From Meandrina meandrites (lineage: Eukaryota; Cnidaria; Anthozoa; Scleractinia; Meandrinidae): a DNA stretch of 64,000 bases. Position 1 is the stretch's first letter. Each line of letters begins with the position of its first letter. The notes below the pieces were generated by a model that was given only the letters and a program-made list of their open reading frames with translations, was not told the DNA's origin and searched no databases. Position numbers and translations under genes: made by a program. The stretch lies in the NCBI GenBank assembly GCA_963693305.1, contig OY855915.1, forward strand, positions 2,338,001 to 2,402,000, given 5' to 3'. Shown piece by piece: positions 13,057 through 28,000 of the stretch.

Positions 13057-16000
13057 ATCGATCGATCAACGAACCAACCAACCAACAAACCAACCAACCA
13101 ACAAACCAACCGACCGCCGGCCCATCGATCGACCGCCGACTGACCGACCGACCGACCGACCGACCAACCAACCAACCAAGTAGATGCCCTTGTTGTGTTT
13201 AAGTTGATTGCCATATTAAACTGTACATGGGCAGCAGCTCTCAACAAACCCCATATAGGATTGTACTATGCACGAAATTGTCACGATGCCTAAATATTGT
13301 CAGGAAGTCCTTGCCACTCGTTATCCGTAAAACAGATACCCTGCGATGTACGAAGTTTGCTAAGATTGAATGAATGAATGAAATACTTTATTATAGTGTC
13401 AGTAGTATTTAGCTAATTGGGGACACTATTTACATTAAAATATATCTAATCTACATAAAGTTAGAAATATTTACACTAAATTCTAAGAGAAAATAAATAA
13501 TTGAGAATAGAATATAAATTTTTAAAATGAAAGTAGGTGTAAGATAAAATTTGGAATAAAATTTAAAATGTATAGCGGCCTAGCTGCATATGTCACATTT
13601 ACACTCAGTATGTATTAGACGTGTAAGGTCTTTCCTCCTAATACTGTTTTTGAAACTCGTGACACTTGGTTACTCTCTATCACTGTAATTCGTAAGATTC
13701 GTAAGATTGTAAAGCATTACATCACTACGGGATTTTTAGCAGTAAAATAGTTTTCGTTGAGAATTTGTTGAATAATAAAACATTTGTTCCACTCAATCTT
13801 TCGGAATATCGTCTGATTGTAGCCAAATCTGCCCACGGCTTCGTCGGCTAAGTGTCAGGCGCCATTCTGTGCGATTTTGGAGGATAACTAACTGTTAAGT
13901 ATCGTAACTCTCTTCACTGTAATTATTCAAACTTCTGTTTCATCGGTGACGTCATTTGCTTGTTTCAGGTTGTTCTGGAGTGACTGGGAAACCGGCGGGA
14001 TTCACTCAGTCGATAAAGAGACTGGTAAAGATGTGTTGACTATAGCCCGGGGCCTTAAGCGGCCTTCAGGGTTTGTCGTGTTCACGGGAAAGCCTCCAGG
14101 TTTGTAAGACCTTGTTTCGTGGATGTATGTACTTAACCCTGAAGAGCAACCATGTTCTTTTTAATGCTCGCGTCTCGCTGTCCCTTCATTCACGACATTG
14201 TTAACATCCCAGACTCAATACGCGCAATCAAAGTCACCTCATAATAATCCACTGCATAACTTGCATTCTGTGCAAAATGCTATTCATTGGAGTGACTAGA
14301 ACATTTAACGACAAAGATGTCTCTAAACCATTATCGAAATATTATTATCTTCTCGTTTATTTTTTTGGCTATTATGGCTATTCTGCATGGCTGTTAGCGG
14401 ACAAAAAGGTCATAAACGTCAGAAAAAATCGGCACCTTGGCTCTCCGTGGAATCAACAAATGATTCGATTATCTTTCTTATTAATACAAGCATCAAGAGT
14501 TTCGCGTTTCCGGCTGGAACGTAATGCATCCTGGGATACGTTGGGACAAAAAGTGAGCACCACTTCAACAAGAACTCAAGAATCAAACAAACAAAACAGG
14601 GAATTTACTGAGGAAAATTACGGCTGGGTTTCCAGAAACCTAGAAAAATATCAAAAACTGCAAGGATCTAGCGCCTAAAGGACATCTGAAGATTGTATTT
14701 ATGGGAGTTGACCTCAACAATAAGTAATTATAATATTCGCGATGTTGTTAAAATTCAGTGATTGTAGTGCGAACTTCTTATTTGCTCACGCGGACAATCG
14801 CTTCTAGAAGTTTTGTAGCAAGATACTGCAGTGCCCGTTGAGTGATGAACAGCATCAGTTTGACGAATGAAGAGCTAGCCGTTTTACCTCGGACTTCGGT
14901 GTGTAGGCCCGGTTCAGACGCCGTACTTTTCATGAGCCGAACTCAATTCGAATTTGGACCGACCCAAATTGACAAAAGTACGCCTCTTGATTCAGACGCC
15001 GTACTTTTTGGCCGTTCCTAATACAGTTCCAATAAAACCAGGCAAAATACATTATAATAATTTATGAATTAGGATCGGCACATGAAAATTACGGCGTCTG
15101 AATCAAAGCCGTTCGAAAGGCGTTCCACAGGCGAAATTCTCGGCCAAGCCAGGCGGGAAGAACGGGTGAGCCGTTCCAAATTGAAATAGCCGTTCTAATT
15201 TGATTCAGACGCCGATCTTTTCATGTACTTAATTCAAGGAATTAGGTTCGGCTCATGAAAAGATCGGCGTCTGAAACGGGCCTAAGGCTCCAAATGAATT
15301 TTCGAATGGCTCTGTTATGTTTTTGACGAGTTTGCCGATTAATTAAAATATGTGCCCGTGAGAATATTAACTATTTCCGCATAAAATAAATGCTTCTCAA
15401 ACTATCGGTACTATCACTTTAGTAAATTGAAAATCGTGTCTTTTAACCGAATATTTCATATACCAAGGTCAAAACGAATTTAGATCTCGCATTGTCGTGA
15501 TTTTAATTTCCTTAGTAATAAGTTTAAATGTGTGCCAAAATAGCACAAGATCAAGTGAGAAATTCGAATATAACATAAATAAACACACAATTACTACTTT
15601 GTTTCAAGTTCCCTTGTAGAGTTTTTGGCAAAAGTAACTGACATAAGATAATAATATATAGATTTAGGCAGGCCTAAAAGCGGAGCTCCCATTTATCATT
15701 TTTTTGCTCGAGTAAATTACAGTGTTACCAAATAAGAAACCACTCTATATAGCTTATACGGTAGCCCATATAGGTACAGAAAACCTCTCATGATTTTGTT
15801 GACGAAAGCGACGTCAATATATTTCGTGGTTAACCCGTCTGAATTTTCCTGCCTGTAGTGGCAGGTTCTAAAAAATTGATGCACTTTATGCATCAGTCAA
15901 TTGAAACCCCGGCCCCCCGACCCCCGGGACTTAGCGGGGAATTTAACACTTACCAAGTGTTAAAAAACGGCTTATTTCCCCGCTACCGGGGCCAAGACGT

Positions 16001-19000
16001 CTGTTAAAAGCCCCGCATAGCGGGGCCATCCGAACCAAATGGAGAAATACAGTCGACTGAATGAATGAATGAACGAATGAATGACAAACGTTATCATTAA
16101 AAAACATCAGTAAAAAATGATAAACATATCTAATATCTAATATATACTGTTTTACGTGTTTGCCGTGCTCCCGATAACTCCAACCTTCAAGGGAAAATGA
16201 AAACGGTTCGACTTAGCGGGAGTTGAGACTGAGCAATCAAAAATAACGAGAAACTGGTGTTTTACTATTCATACAGTCTGTATTTTCAGTTAATGATTAT
16301 AGTATAAAGAGGTCGAATGAAACAAAGCAGAGCAGCAGAATAAGTACTCTCTTTGAAAGAATCGTTATCGACCTCCACAAACCAGAGGCTGGTTTGCAGC
16401 ACGTCAACAGCGTGGCACAGTCCCAGTGGTACAGTTCATATTTTGAGTGGCGCTTCGGAGGCTGGTTTGACTCGTGACTCGTTTTTATTTCAAGATAAAA
16501 TCAATGTTTTGGACTACGGTACACTGCTTGTTTTGACTTGGCACGTATTGACAGACATGGTTCGAGTTATCGAGGGTAAAATTATACAGAAAATGACCTG
16601 AAGGCAAACGAAAATTGGTTCGAGTTTGCGGGAGGTTCGAGTTGCCGAGGGTAAAATTACAGAAAATGTATGACGGAAATCCAGGGGAAATCGATTTTGG
16701 TTCGAGTTAGCGAGGGTTCGAGTTATCGGAAGTCGACTGTAACTTAAATCGATAACGTTGGTCTATTTGAAATTCAGCCCCAGCCTCTTAAGCTGCAATT
16801 TCCATGTGCAGCGAGAGCTGGCCTTCAATGTGCCGATTTTACTTTTATTAGATGCAGAAGTCCACCTTTATTTTGATGTTAAAGTTCTGTTAAATCACCG
16901 CTCCACGGCCCCGGTCTACTGACAATTTGTTAAATCCACCGCCCACCGGGGCCAACGCGCCGTTAAAAGTGCGTTAAATCCCGGCTTTGGACGCGTTAAA
17001 TCCCCGCCAAGTCCCGGGGGTCGGGGGGCCGGGGTTTCAAATGACTGATGCATTATTGGGTTCCTCACCTATGCACGTAGGCGCAAAACAAATCTTAGTA
17101 AAAAGTTTTTACAACGTTTACTGTACACTAATTCGTAATACACCTCTAGGACCTCTATGAGGTATTCAATGTAAAAAGAACCTTGACCTTGTTTTTGTTT
17201 TTGTTACTACAAAACCATCAGAGCAAGAAAATCAACTGAAGGCAAAAACAGAAAACAAAGTGAACTCGCTGCTTAACACAGTAAACAAAATGAACTCACG
17301 CCACGGCAAACTGAGAAAATCACGGCGGCAAAACAAACTCTGCAAATTGATGGTGCCGGTTATGTAAGTCATTTTAAAGTAGTTTTTGTGTAAGAATTGT
17401 GGCAGTTTGTGATTTGGAAAGTGGTGCACGCTAACGTAGAATAAGCTTACAATGTTGTTTTGACTGTTTTGAACTGTCTTTTTTTCGTTGCGGTTTGGTT
17501 GCATGATTTACTAATTCTGTTTTATCGTACGCGTTGCTATTAAAATGCGTAAGAGAATTTTATGTAGAGAACTGAATGAATTTTCTTCATTTCTGGTAAG
17601 TAAATATGCGGTAGGTTAAGTCTGAACCCACTCAGCCTAGCACAGGTAACTCGCAACGAAACCGGCAAATTCAACACACTCACTACAACGTAATAAGCAG
17701 AGATAAGAGAAACAAAACAAATGCAAGCGAGCCGAAATCGTGATTTCATCCGTGAAGCTAAATATTTTGTTTTCAAAATCCAATAATGAACATCACAGTT
17801 AACTCCACTAACTAAAACTGAAAATAATTAGTCTATACAAAATATTTACTAAACAAAATTTAGGTGTAAAATGTACAAACATGAACAGGCTTGATAAATA
17901 TTTACGTGAAGATCTGAAAACCGACATAACTTCAAATTCATTCATTAATGAAGTATAATTCTCTCAATATAAAAATTAGGCTTATGCTTAGTGCACACAT
18001 TTACGTTTGTTACCTCATTATTGAAGAAGGCTTATTAAATTCTGCAGGGCAAAGCTTTCAAACCAGCCCAATAATATCGGAGACGAACACGGCAGTCTCG
18101 TTGCAAGCTTAGTCCAACACCAGCGACATATTCATTATATGAATTATCACCGAACAACGATTTCTTTCTTTCCATCGGTGTAGCCTTTAACAGTCTTTTA
18201 TCCTTCACTTCAGTGAACTTGATCGGCTCTGAATTCACTTTTGTTTGAGCTCAATTCAGTGATATTCAGCCTTGCTCAGCCGCAGGTCGACCCCTGGACA
18301 TCGCGCTCGCTCTTTTTGACTTGTTATCCTGTATATCATGTTCAAATCGGCAATTATTTCGGATCTTCCCGTTAAGAGGTTGTCCTAAATCATTTGGCAT
18401 AAGTTTCCATGATGTACATAAATAAAGCGAGAAATACTCACGAAAATTGATGTTCGCCAGCAGCTTTCTTCGCATCTTTCATTCAGCTTTAAAGGTGAAC
18501 AGCGTACCAAAGATTTACCGCCTTTTCGAACAATCGCTTCGTTTAAGTTGAAATGAAATGTCCAGATCATTTATTTAACATGAGAAAAAAACTAAACTAA
18601 ATATTTCTAAAATAGATTTAGCCAAGCCTAAAAGCAGTGCTTGTGGGTTATTTACCTTGCCCTTTATTTAAATCTGAATTTACGCGATGATAAAATTATC
18701 AGGCTAAGTGAGGCTAAGTAAAAACTGAGTACTTGAGCCCGCGATCAATTGGAAAACCATTACCTGGTCAGCGGTCAACTTTCAAAAAAGACGTCACCTC
18801 GATTGGCTCTACGCCTGAGCCCGCGATATGGTCATGTGATACTGGTCAGCGGAGACCTTGTTTTGTCAGCTGTCAATTGACCATGACATGGAAGTTCAAT
18901 ATCAAAGATTTAACAGTAACCAAAGCGGCAAATTGTCCTGTGACTCCCCTCCCCCTCCCCCAGAGTCTGTACGGACGGACGGACGTACGGTCACGTGATT

Positions 19001-22000
19001 ACCAAATTTTCTTTGGAGTCAATCTTTGATTGACAGAAGTTAATGTATGGAGCGTAGCCCTAGCCTCGCACCGGCGCGGCCTCACTCCCACGGGAGCTCG
19101 ACCTCGCGCGCCGTTCGTGCTGACGCGTACATTGTGCAGTTTGCTCGCTGCAAGTTGTTTATTTTCGTCGCTCTGTTCGCTGTTTTTTGCATGTTTTTTG
19201 CGTCCATACTCGAAGCCACCACCTTATAATGTCCGATACAAGTACCTAAGTGCCCCGGCCGACCTCTGGGGCCAACATTTAGCCCGGTTGCCGGTCAACG
19301 GCGCCGCAATTCTTCTGTGTGTCATCGCCCGCCACTTTGGCGCCGGTTTTTTCATTCATATCGTCCACCGCTACTGGTGCACGGCAAGCAATACCTTCTT
19401 CAGCGTGCCATAGTCCGGTTCAGGCCGTTCAGTCTATCCTGCAGTCTTACCTACTGCCTATGGTCGCGGCCGCCGTTCAGCAGGCGTTCCAGGCTTGGCA
19501 GCAGACCTTCCTAAGTACCGCAGGTTTTTGCGTCGCTGTTTTTTCATCCACGCTGCCTTCGAGTGCACCCGCGGCAAGCCAGCAGTTCGCTATTTTACAA
19601 GCCTCTGGTCCGTTAGCCGACGGCTCCTTAAACAGTGCTGTGTTGTCAACCGGTCACAAACATCGTAAAAAACCAGGCTGCGAAACCTGATCGACAATTG
19701 GTAGAGGGTATAGCTAGATTGAGCTGCGACGGACTTTCGCTGGCGCCTACTTCATTTGCGCAGGGTTCGCTTCGACTATTTTACCGGGATCCTCTCAACC
19801 TGTCTCCTCTCCAACCACTTCGTCGCTAGCAGGTGAGTCGTGTCTTTTCATCTTTCGTTTCGTTCTGCCTTTGTCCGGCCGGCCTCGCTTCTTATGCGGC
19901 CGGTGCCATCACTGGTTAGCGCCCCCACCTCTCACTAGTTACATGGCTCTCATCGTGACGCCCCTTTCGCCCACGACGGACCAAGTTCGGCATTACGCTG
20001 GCCTCGCAAACGCTCTGATCTTTCATTGTCGCGTACACGGGATTCGCAAGGAGTTTGTCACTAACACTCCCATCGCGAACACGGACTCGCAAACGCCCAG
20101 GTCGCGTACGCTGGGCTGTCGAGTGTCGGGTGTCACCTTCGCTGGATTCTCCGACGCTGGTGTCACAAGCACAGGTCTCACCGACAATTTCTGTCATGTA
20201 CCTTGGACCCACAGCCGCTGCCGTCGAGACATTGGACTCGCAAACGTTCGATTACGTAGTCGGGTTTTGCAAACGTTCTTGTCACGCACACGGGGCACGC
20301 ACACGTTTCTGTCACGTATGCTGGACTCCCAGAGGCAGCTGTCACAACGCTGGACCCACGGACGCTACTGGTAGGATTACATTGGATTGGTTGGTTTGCT
20401 TACATTGGTTTCACAAACGCTGCTATCTCGAGCACGTTGGACTCTCAGACGCCACTATCCTTATCACAGACCCACAGAGGCTGCTGTCAGGCAAATTGGA
20501 CTCACAGACGCTGCTCACGAACGCATGGTAACGCATATAGGACTCGCTACCGCCCCTGTTGCGAACCCTGCACTCGCAAAGCTTCGGATACGCACACAGT
20601 TTTTGTACACGTTCCTTTCACGCACATAAAACTCGCAAACGTTTCTGTTACGTTCGCTGGATTCCCAAACGTCTCTCTCTCAGTCACTGGGATACACCGG
20701 CACTCTTGGTCATGTCCATTCACAAACTCTGCTGTCTCGAACTCAGGTCTCGCATACGCTCCTGAGACGAACACAGGACTCGCAAACGCTCCTCTCACGA
20801 ACGGAGGACTCGCAAATGCCCTTTCACGCACTCCGGTCGCACAAACGGTCCCGTCCCGTACGCTTGACTCCCAGACGCAGTTGTCACAACGCTGGACTCA
20901 CTGACGCTATTAGTTGGATTCCATTGGATTGGTTGGATTGATTGATTACACTGGTTTCACAATCGCTGCTATCTCGCTGGTTGGCTATTGGTTGGATTAA
21001 TTACATTGGATTGGCCGGTTTGATTACACTGGTTTCACAAATGCTGCTATCTTGATCATGATGGCCTCTCAGACGCTAATGTCCCTATCAAGACCCACAG
21101 AGGCTGCTGTCAGGCAAATTGGATTCACAGGAGCTGCACACGAAGGCATGGTCACGCATATAGGACTCGCTACGCTCCTGTTGCGACCCCTGCACTCGCA
21201 AATCCTCGGATACGCACACAGGTTTTGTACACGTTCCTCTCACGCACATAACTCGCAAACGTTTCTGTCACTTTCGCTGGTTTCCCAAACGTCGCTCACA
21301 CAACCACAGGATACCCTGATGCTCTTGGTCATGTACATTCACAAACTCTGCTGTCACGTACTCAGGCCGCATACACTCCTGTTTACGAACACAGGACTCG
21401 CAAACGCTCCTCTCACGAACGGAGGACTCGCAAACGCCCTCTCACGCACTCGGGTCACACAAACGGTCCCGTCACGTACGCTGGACTCCCAGATGCAGCT
21501 GTCACAACGCTGGACTCACTGACGCTTTCGGTAGGATTACGTTGGATTGATTACACTGGTTTCACAAACGCTGCTATCTCGTTGGTTGGCTGTTGGTTGG
21601 ATTACGTTGGATTGGCTGGATTGATTACACTGGTTTCACAAACGCTGCTATCTCGATTACGTTGGACTCTCAGACGCTACTATCCTTATCACAGACCCAC
21701 AGAGGCTGCTGTCAGGCACTTGGACTCACAGACTCACGAACGCATGGTCACGCTCATAGGACTCGCCGACGCTCCTGTTGCGAACCCTGCACTCGCAAAT
21801 CTTCGGATACGCACACAGGGTTTGTACACGTTCCTCTCACGCACATAAAACTCGCAAACGTCTCTGTCACGTTCGCTGGATTCCCAAACGTCTCTCTCTC
21901 AGCCACTGGGATACACCGACGCTCTTGGTCATGTCCATTCACAAACTCTGCTGTCACGAACTCAGGTCTCGCAAACGCTCCTGTTTACGAACACAGGACT

Positions 22001-25000
22001 CGCGAACGTTCCTGTCACGAACGCAAGTCTCGCTACGCCCTGTCACTCTCTCGGAACACACAAACGCTCATGTCACAATCAAGACTCACCAACGTTCCTC
22101 TCACGCACACAGGGTTGGCGAACGCCGCGGTCACAAAAACGGGATTCACAGAGGCTGTTGTCTTCTACATTTAGTTTCACCGTCTTTGATGGCACAGTCC
22201 CAGTATTCACAGACGCTGCTGTCACGAACGAAGGATTCGCAAGGGTCCGGTCTGGGTCAGGCACACAGAACTAGCAAACGCCTCTGTCACCCATACAGTA
22301 CTTGCAAACGCTCGGTCATGCACACAGGACCCACCATCGCTCCATTGACGTACAAAGAACTCGCGAATGCTCCTGTTGCGCACTCAGGACTCGCAAACGC
22401 TCGGTCACGCGCACAGAACTCGCGAACGCTAACGTTACGTACGCTGGATTTTCTAACTCTGCTTTCACCAACGCTCACAGATGCTGTTGTCATGCACCGA
22501 CATTGGTTTTTCAGTTGCCGCTCTCATGATCACAGGTCTCGCAAACGTTGCTGTCACGAACACCGGCTTTGTACACGCTCGGTCACGCTCACAGGAGTCC
22601 CAAATCGCTCCCGCTACAATTGCAGGACTCAGAAATGCTGCTGTCACGTACGCTGTACTCCCAGATGCTGCTGTCACGAACACAGGACCCGAAGACGCCT
22701 CTTCCCCGTACACACGATTCGCAGCCGCTCTTATCACGCACACCGGACTCGCATTCGCTCCTATCATGTAAGCCGGACTCTCACATGCGGCTGTCTGACG
22801 TAAAGACAGGACGTACAGACGCTGTTGTCTCGTACACTGGACTGTCAGACGCCGCTGTCACGAACACAGTTTCAGACGCTGCTGTCGCGAACTCGCAACC
22901 ACCGTGCCACGCACATACGCTCCTTTTAGTCCACTCCGGTCAGGCCACGCCCGGCAATGCAAAGCGCCATGCACCAGGTCGTACCCCCTTCGTGCTGCTT
23001 GGAGCCCTCCTCGCTCCAGCTCGTCAGTTTGGCGTCGGTTTCCATAGCAACCGTCCAAGCACCTACTTCCTCAGTCGGGTCCCCTTCCTTCGCTCCGGGG
23101 GCCACTCCTCTGGTGCCCAGTCCCTTTGCATTGCAGGCCAAACACCGCCTTCGCTTTGCGTAGCGTAATTAGACATTAATTGGAGTCAATCTTTGATTGA
23201 CAGAAGTTAATGTATGGAGCGTAGCCCTAGCCTCGCACCGGCGCGGCCTCACTCCCACGGGAGCTCGACCTCGCGCGCCGTTCGTGCTGACGCGTACATT
23301 GTGCAGTTTGCTCGCTGCAAGTTGTTTATTTTCGTCGTTCCCACCCTACCCTGCTCCCCTTATTTACGTTTCCTTTTTCTTTTTTCTGTTTTACTCCACT
23401 GGCTCCGGTCAGTGTGACTTATGCAAAGGGTTTTTTTGCTGTGGCGTCGGTTTCCATAGCAACCGTCCAAGCACCTACTTCCTCAGTCGGGTCCCCTTCC
23501 TTCGCTCCGGGGGCCACTCCTCTGGTGCCCAGTCCCTTTGCATTGCAGGCCAAACACCGCCTTCGCTTTGCGTAGCGTAATTAGACATTAACGGCTTGGT
23601 GGTTTACCAAATTTTCTTACCCATGGTGCTCCGCTGGCGCGCTTCGCGCGCTGGAGCTCCGCTAAAAAGATAAACGTAATCAGTTCAGCTTTCTTTTATT
23701 AGAACAGTTGGAGTATTTCGATCGCTGAAAACCAATTTTGTAAATGGAATTCTTGTGAGTTCGATTGAAAAATAAACCGGCAAAAGAATTTGAATGCAAT
23801 TATTGCGCTTGTTGTCTGTATGCAAAGCGTTTTGTTCTTCTGTTATGCCAGATATTAAATCGCAATGAATTAAATCAACATTGAGGATATTACCGGGTTG
23901 TGTTGTGGTCAACTATAAGCATAAATATACTCGCACTCTTCCAGTTCTCCCGACAATTCATCGGTTCTGCCAGTAACAGTTCTTTTTATGGTTTTGTTTT
24001 ACACTGGTATCCCTCTGGCCTTCAGTTGTCCTTTAGGTGCTAGATCCTTGCAGCTTTTGATATTTTTCTGGTTTTCTGGAAATCCAGCCGTAATTTTCCT
24101 CAGTAAATTCCCTGTTTTGTTTGTTTGATTCTTGACTTCATGTTGAAGTGGTGCTCACTTTTTGACCCAACATATCCCAAGATACATTACGTTCCAACCG
24201 GAAGCGCGATACTCTTGATGCTTGTATTAGTTTTCTTATGCATCATTCGTTATCATTATTTCTTCAATAGCACGGCTGCATATACTCCACTATATGAGCA
24301 CGCACAATTCACAATCCTCCAGTTTGTTCCGGTGCAGGGCTAGCACTCGAAACGTCACCTTTTTAAAATTCGCTTTGGCGGCTTATCAACTTCCAGTTAA
24401 TATGTACCACATGCCTGCCGACGCATCACATCAGTTTTTTTAGCAATTGTAAATAACTAATTTGAAAAATTCCAATTTACTTCGGGGTCACGTTACATAT
24501 GATAAATGAATTAACTATTGTATTCAACAAATTACATGGTTCAAAACATTTGCACCAACCGCTTAAAAGCATTCTTAATCAGATAATAGAATCAAAATAG
24601 GCTCATATCAGAGAAGGTGAAGTCCTTATTAGCCTGTTCCAGGCTTTCGGTTAGCTGGGGAGCTCTGCAGGTTTGGCTGTTTAATTAAAAACTGTTGCAA
24701 GATACGTCACTTCACTTCCTGACTCGTCCCCAGTCGTATCTTTTGTTCTCGTAAAGGGCGACAGTCGAGGGAGAATCGGTCAAACGCCGCCTCCCCCCCT
24801 GCACTCGTGCTTCCATCGTGAGTATTTAATACGACACTGAAAGACGACTGGGGACGAGTCAGCTTCTGGCACTTTCCAACAAGAAGACAACTCGCTTAAG
24901 GTGTCAATGAATTATGGCTACAGCCATACGAGTAAATCAATATTGTCACGTTTAGTAGGGCAACACCGTCAATAAGAAAACACGGAGTCATGGTCCTGAT

Positions 25001-28000
25001 CGCACACAAACACTACAATTGTCACCTACAGTAAGGGGACACATCCCATAAGGGAACTCTTGAGTCACGGTCCTGGTCACACACAAGCACCACATTTGTA
25101 ATCTAACCTGGGAACACCTTCCAGAAGGCAACACTGAGTCATGACCGGGTCACATACAAACACCACATTTGTAACCTGCAGTAAGGAAACACCTCCCATA
25201 AGTAAACACTGAGCCATTAATATTGTCCTGGTCACAGACAAAGACCATATTGGTAGCATTTGGTACAAGAGGGCGAAGGTGATTTTTATTTCAGCCATAC
25301 GCGAACACCAGATTTTTTTTAACCTCCAGTGAAAGCAAACCTGGCACTGGGAAATAATCCACGCGATATATCAACACTATTTCTGTAACCTCCACTTGTG
25401 GGACACTGAAACGTTCATGATGGGGCAGTTATACTTAGTTACGCAGTCCCTTAGATCGATGTGGCCTTACGTAGAATTTAGCTTTAGCTGTCAGGAAACA
25501 CTTGTTGACATGAGGTTGACAGTATTTTCATTACAGTTTATTCCAGTGTTCGCTGCCCGGATCCGAAAGATCCCTTGAATGGCTACAGGAGGCCGCCTCC
25601 AATGAAAAACGGTTATTACCCAAAAGGTGCTTCGATTCACTACACGTGTTACACTAACTTTAAACTCTACGGTCCTAAAGAAAGCAAATGTTTGGACAAT
25701 GGCAGCTGGAGTGGGAAGGCTACTGAATGCCTGTGTAAGTAGACTTTGTTTTCTACATCATTCATAACATGACTTTAGATCCGTTGCAAAAAAACAGTTT
25801 GTAGTACGTTGCTGGTGGAGCACCCTCGAATGCATCCGGGGGAGAGAAAAATCCTATTGCAATTTGCAAGGGAAAAATCGTCGTTTTCTCGTTAACGAGT
25901 GTGATGACTTATCAATCTTTTTTTTATCTTGAGTCTAGCAATCACCTTCTTTCTATAAAATTAAAATATACCAGTTTCTATAGCAGAAAAAAACAACAAC
26001 AAAGAACCACCGGAAACTGATGAACTCAGCCTGTATTCGTTAAAATATAAAAATTATGGCCACGAGATGACTTCATATACAACGTAAATCATATAAAAGG
26101 TTCCCTTGCTCCTAATCGAATTTGAGGGCCCCCTTTTTTATTCCAAAAAGTCGTAAACATGCAATAGGCCGAGTTTAAGGAAAATCTATTTTAAGTTCTA
26201 TTTCGCTGGAATGTCCTTTATAGTGGGCTTCCGTAAATATCGCCTGGAGGAGTGCAATTTGAAAAATATCATGTGTTGTATCAGTGTATGCACCCCTTGT
26301 TAGAGCTTTCAAACCGTCATCGTTGCCGTTCGCGTAAAAAAAATCTGGTTGACTGGTTATTTTTCTTAGAAGTAGTTCCACTAGATTGACATCCTGGCCA
26401 AGTTTGAGAATCTTCGATTTTTTTCAAATTGCACTCCTCCAGGCGATATGTACGGAAGCCTGCTCTTAAGGTCGCGCAGGACCCTTGCTCATTAATAACT
26501 ACATTAGCGGAAATTCCTGAGGGGGTTTTATCATGTCATTCTCCGAATTTTAAAATCGATTCCTCTAAGTCTTATAAAGGATATTGGGGACGATGATTTC
26601 CATCTTGGTTTTAGTTTTGCTGGCAGCTCACCGGTTACGGTGATGTTTCAAGCTCGCAAAATTAAACTGCAGATAAAGCGAGTTTGTGTCCAAGTTTTCA
26701 GCTAGAATAGCGCACAGAACTAAATGACAGTATAACCTAGTGATTAATCATAACCTCTTTTGTGCCCTGACAGACAGAAATTTCTCGCATTCAAAAATTG
26801 CTAGAAGTTATTGGCTTCTAAGAGAGTAAAATGTGGAATCTAAACTTAGAAACGTGATACTTTTTTTGTAAAGGGCGTTTTTAAAATTCGCCTCTGTCAT
26901 GGCACAGTAAATTACACTTAGTATATGTTCCTCAAGAATCAACTTCCGAAATTTTGTGTCGGCGGAGAAAACTTGGACACAAAATTGCAGGTTTTGCCCC
27001 TTCCGAAGGCCTTCCGAGTCGATGTAGACGATGTTTATATTCAAAGCTGAGAATCTAATTATGATCTAATGATAATTCGCTACGTTCCAGTACATGGAAA
27101 ACAAAGCTGAGAACAATAACGTGTAATTACTTATACAAACAACTTACAGAAATAAATTATCATGAATATTTTGTTCGTTGTCGGCTTCAGTCGTCGCGTT
27201 TCGTGCATACTCTTAAATGAATACATACATGATGGTATCAAGGGTCCTGCGCGACCTTAAGTATGGTTCTAACGTAAACGAGTATGACGACAGATTATAA
27301 AAATACACGCGTGAATCAAAAGTGTTTATAAAACTGTCCTACCAGTAAACAGCGTATGGTATTTATTCTTAATTTTTATCTTTAGTTATCCCAATATTTC
27401 TGACGACGCCAAGCAACATATCTGTTGAAGAACTACAAAGCGCTATTTTGCGTTGTTCCGCTTCATCTTCGGATACAAAGATCACGTGGTTTAAAGACGA
27501 AAAACCCATCACTGGAAAAAACTTTGTTACCTCGGAATGGAGTTTAGTGATTAAAAGTGTTTACCACACTGACGAAGGCTGGTATACCTGCAAAGCAACA
27601 AACAGGGTGGGCATTAAAAAGGCGCGAGCCTATCTTGGGTTGCGAAGAACTTTTAATCCAGGTCGGTAGAGTCTCAGAAAGTAAAATGTTTAAAAGATAA
27701 AGACATGTTTTAAAAGGCGGTAGTGGAGCTTCTGGCTAGCTTCCATTTAAATGACCAAAACTTCGACTGGTAGACACTAGGTAGAACTAGAACTGAAAAA
27801 TATTATAACATTTCCTCAATCATGTACTTTTAAGTTCCCACGTAGGAAGTGAAGCTCATTCCTTTCAAATTCAAGGCATAATTTGATAAAGTACAGTGGG
27901 ATCTTGATTTTTCGAACCTCCAATGTTAACGAAAATTATTTCGAGAAATCGAGGAAAAAATTGCAGTGTCCGACTCAGTGAAGAAAATCCAGTTTAGGGA

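Noticed and set aside
14100..14101. GT donor four bases before the chosen end of the last propeller exon
   Set aside because: It gives phase 1, which does not match the sushi exon; GTAAGA after 14103 gives phase 2 and a better consensus.
14277..14678. 133-codon ORF as a host gene
   Set aside because: The DNA recurs inverted at ~23985-24245 and lies inside an intron; it is a dispersed repeat.
19047..19690. Overlapping plus-strand ORFs at the start of the DIRS-like element
   Set aside because: They mostly lie in the GC-rich A repeat and adjacent leader; no gag-, RT- or recombinase-like motif was found.
21778..22803. 341-codon open frame
   Set aside because: It lies wholly in the degenerate minisatellite, where several frames stay open at once; the residues mirror the repeat unit.
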